Shown here piece after piece: positions 63,122-64,000 of a DNA stretch of 64,000 nt. Numbering within the stretch: position 1 is the stretch's first letter; each line of letters starts with the position of its first letter. This stretch comes from Serratia quinivorans (GTDB lineage Bacteria > Pseudomonadota > Gammaproteobacteria > Enterobacterales > Enterobacteriaceae), in the NCBI GenBank assembly GCA_900457075.1, contig UGYN01000002.1, forward strand, positions 2,976,001 to 3,040,000, in the 5' to 3' direction. The notes below the pieces were generated by a model, which saw nothing but the letters and a program-made list of their open reading frames with translations, was not told the origin of the DNA and ran no database searches. The position numbers were made by a program, and so were the translations under genes.

Positions 63122-63706
63122 TTACAGGTAAGAAATGGTATAGGTCACGTTAGAATGCAGTGCGCCGACTTTGGCCGCTGCAGTATTGGTTTTGTAGTAA
63201 TACGCATCCAGCGTGAGGGTTTCCGAGTCCGGATCGGCGCTGTTGCCGAGAATATCAGTTACGAAAGGCTGATTCAGCGCAATGGGGGTTGAGGAGGAGG
63301 CATTAGCCAGAGAGAAACCGACATTTTTAGCGACGGCATTATCTTGTTCGTTGACAGTATCATTCAGCAGATATTTGCCGTCGGTGGAAATATTGTCAGC
63401 GGAAGAGAAATAGATCTTTAACGGTTGCCCAGAGGTGCCGGAGGCCGGGGAACAGTTAGAGAAAGTGAGAGAAAAAGACTTTTTGTTTTTGATAATTGGC
63501 CCCACGGTGTTGCCGGCATCGGTGACCGAAATCGGGCTGAGCGCAACGGTGAAGTCCGCGCTTTTACCGCCATTAATGGTACAGGTGGTATCGGTAATCG
63601 CGCCAGAGAACGAAATAATGCCACCGGCGGATTGATCTGCCGCCAGCACGCTGCCTGAGCTTATCGCAGCGGCCAATACTGTGAGAGAAAGGATTTTATT
63701 AACCAT
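63122..63706 (-). CDS. Major fimbrial subunit of operon 2
   Basis: A 194-residue pilin: signal peptide (LTVLAAAISSGSVLAADQS), Cys pair (DTTCTINGGKS; LTFSNCSPAS) and the conserved C terminus VTYTISYL. It is first in the operon, so it is probably the main shaft subunit. ATG 63706 is preceded by TTTGGAGTC. Confidence 0.88.
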   Translation of the reverse strand: MVNKILSLTVLAAAISSGSVLAADQSAGGIISFSGAITDTTCTINGGKSADFTVALSPISVTDAGNTVGPIIKNKKSFSLTFSNCSPASGTSGQPLKIYFSSADNISTDGKYLLNDTVNEQDNAVAKNVGFSLANASSSTPIALNQPFVTDILGNSADPDSETLTLDAYYYKTNTAAAKVGALHSNVTYTISYL

Positions 63707-64000
63707 ATTGACTCCAAATTCCATATAGAGAGTTATAGGTGTGTGATGATATATATTGACTTGATCAACACGCGTGAAAATATCAGATTTTCGACCTGTT
63801 GAGTGCGTATATATATACCTACCTATTTAAGATTGGTATTACCCTCTGAGCATGGCAATGCTATGCTTGCTCAGTGATATCATCATAAATCATATGGATT
63901 TCAAATCAATGTAAACATAATGGTTTTTAATGTTTTATGATTGACGTTAAATTCATTTAAAAAACAATGGATTGCGAATTAATATTTATCATTAAAAGAG
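63707..64000. other. Upstream region of fimbrial operon 2
   Basis: 294 bp, very A/T-rich, holding the promoter region of operon 2. It has an alternating TATATATATA run near 63808 and a poly-A/T stretch near the right edge. No clear invertible repeats or regulator site were identified by eye. It may extend beyond the window. Confidence 0.45.

Noticed and set aside
1-64000. CRISPR arrays, tRNA or rRNA genes
   Set aside because: No regularly spaced repeats, cloverleaf-like tRNA segments or rRNA signatures were noticed.

Overview
The window reads as chromosomal DNA of an enterobacterium, most likely Serratia or a close relative. Three things suggest this. The block dkgA-yqhD / yqhC / yghB / metC / exbB-exbD has the same gene content and order as in E. 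coli and relatives. The chromosome also carries scrKYABR sucrose and abgRABT operons. ExbB has the long, signal-peptide-bearing form known from Serratia and pseudomonads. The left two thirds is moderately GC-rich core and metabolic DNA. From about 47.6 kb rightwards the DNA is visibly more A/T-rich, with gene fragments and fimbrial operons, and looks like accessory DNA.

Layout. 0-8.7 kb: the end of a TPR protein, an MFS sugar porter, and an RbsBAC-type ABC sugar importer with a zinc dehydrogenase and an aldose epimerase (a carbohydrate import and oxidation operon). 8.8-12.3 kb: a lactose/cellobiose-type PTS (IIB, IIC, IIA) with a GH1 phospho-beta-glucosidase; the IIA gene is broken by one extra G. 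12.4-19.5 kb: aldehyde reductases dkgA and yqhD with their activator yqhC, then yghB, metC and exbBD. 19.5-26 kb: sucrose operon scrKYAB plus repressor scrR, with two matching operator palindromes. 26-31.7 kb: abgT, abgB (three frameshifts), abgA and divergent abgR for p-aminobenzoyl-glutamate use. 31.8-33.9 kb: a Tat-exported phospholipase C.

34.0-36.4 kb holds a tightly coupled three-gene unit: an XRE/LexA-like regulator, a YhhQ-type (VUT) queuosine-precursor transporter with a long N-terminal extension, and queF. This looks like a regulated preQ0/preQ1 salvage operon and is the most interesting candidate system here. Next to it (36.9-39.4 kb) is a GNAT acetyltransferase, LuxR regulator and NCS1 permease operon. 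40.3-47.6 kb is a type VI secretion delivery island (DUF2169 plus pentapeptide adaptor, pentapeptide protein, DUF3540, DUF4150 PAAR-like, VgrG), with two of its genes frameshifted. 47.7-48.7 kb holds remnants of a hydrolase gene and of an integrative conjugative element (TraG-like tail and DUF3742-like gene). 48.9-51.5 kb: RidA, a DJ-1/PfpI protein with a TetR regulator, a tiny hydrophobic peptide and an IS1-like fragment. 51.9-63.7 kb: two convergent chaperone-usher operons, separated by small secreted or lipoprotein ORFs and an orphan RelB-like ribbon-helix-helix protein.

Quality caveat. At least seven single-base indels in short homopolymers interrupt otherwise well-conserved genes (PTS IIA, abgB three times, pentapeptide protein twice, DUF3540, and possibly the abgT start). 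Sequencing error and genuine pseudogenisation cannot be separated from this sequence alone. All assignments come from reading the proteins and motifs; no database search was run.
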